Both the position numbers and the translations under genes were made by a program. A stretch of DNA of 5,743 nt from Oscillospiraceae bacterium (lineage in GTDB: Bacteria > Bacillota_A > Clostridia > Oscillospirales > Oscillospiraceae). This document shows positions 5,670 to 5,743 of the stretch, piece after piece; the first letter of the stretch is position 1, and each line of letters starts with the position of its first letter. Below the pieces are notes generated by a model. That model had not been told where the DNA came from. It saw only the letters and a list, made by a program, of their open reading frames with translations, and did no database searches. The stretch covers positions 1-5,743 of the forward strand of contig JAFYAB010000087.1 in assembly GCA_017540945.1 (NCBI GenBank). Direction: 5' to 3'.

Positions 5670-5743
5670 CGGTATAATCGCGGACGTGCGAGAATAGGAT
5701 GTGCCGGGAAGAACAGGCACGCGGATCGGGAGTTGCCGGGATC

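Noticed and set aside
4369..5697. A 442-codon plus-strand open frame opposite queA and tgt
   Set aside because: It is antisense to two firmly identified genes; its product is low-complexity, rich in G, A, L, V, H and Q, as expected from GC-rich third positions read backwards, and it has no recognisable motif.
5673..5743. A possible rightward promoter (TATAAT at 5673-5678) and short plus-strand frame from an ATG at 5699 to the window edge
   Set aside because: No -35 match lies at the right distance, there is no extended -10 and only a weak ribosome site; the 15 codons present are too few to call a gene.
5670..5743. End of an upstream minus-strand gene before queA, or a terminator at the GTGCC/GGCAC repeat (5701-5720)
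   Set aside because: All frames are short or uninformative in this 74-base edge, and the 5-bp stem has no T-run.

Overview
The window looks like chromosomal DNA of a GC-rich, gut-type member of the Clostridia (Oscillospiraceae-like; an inference from the gene set, strong GGAGG ribosome sites, a long-form HPF and a DUF4364 protein, not from any marker gene). Apart from an AT-richer insertion-sequence fragment at the left edge, every credible gene lies on the minus strand, so the window reads biologically from right to left. The long plus-strand open frames are antisense shadows of GC-rich genes.

In transcription order: a sigma-A promoter (about 5641-5669) drives queA and tgt, two consecutive enzymes of queuosine tRNA modification, whose junction is tightly coupled. 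A second promoter (3359-3387) precedes yajC, the small membrane accessory of the Sec translocase, which ends in a clear intrinsic terminator (2848-2895). A third promoter (2805-2833) precedes a DUF4364 winged-helix-like gene, and a fourth (2210-2237), overlapping the DUF4364 stop codon, drives hpf, the long-form ribosome hibernation factor. After two hairpins comes an unrecognised two-helix membrane protein (494-1477), closed by a perfect 23-bp inverted repeat that acts as a terminator (435-488 region). Immediately beyond it lies the 3' end of a convergent IS630-family transposase.

The genes share a translation and secretion housekeeping theme: tRNA anticodon modification (QueA, TGT), ribosome dormancy (HPF), and protein export (YajC). 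queA-tgt-yajC is a widespread bacterial order. Here secD/secF do not follow yajC; the transcript appears to end and new units begin. No tRNA, rRNA, CRISPR array, prophage or defence system is visible, and I found no convincing previously undescribed system. The least explained items are the membrane protein, the hairpin arrangement downstream of hpf, and the placement of the IS630 end against a terminator.
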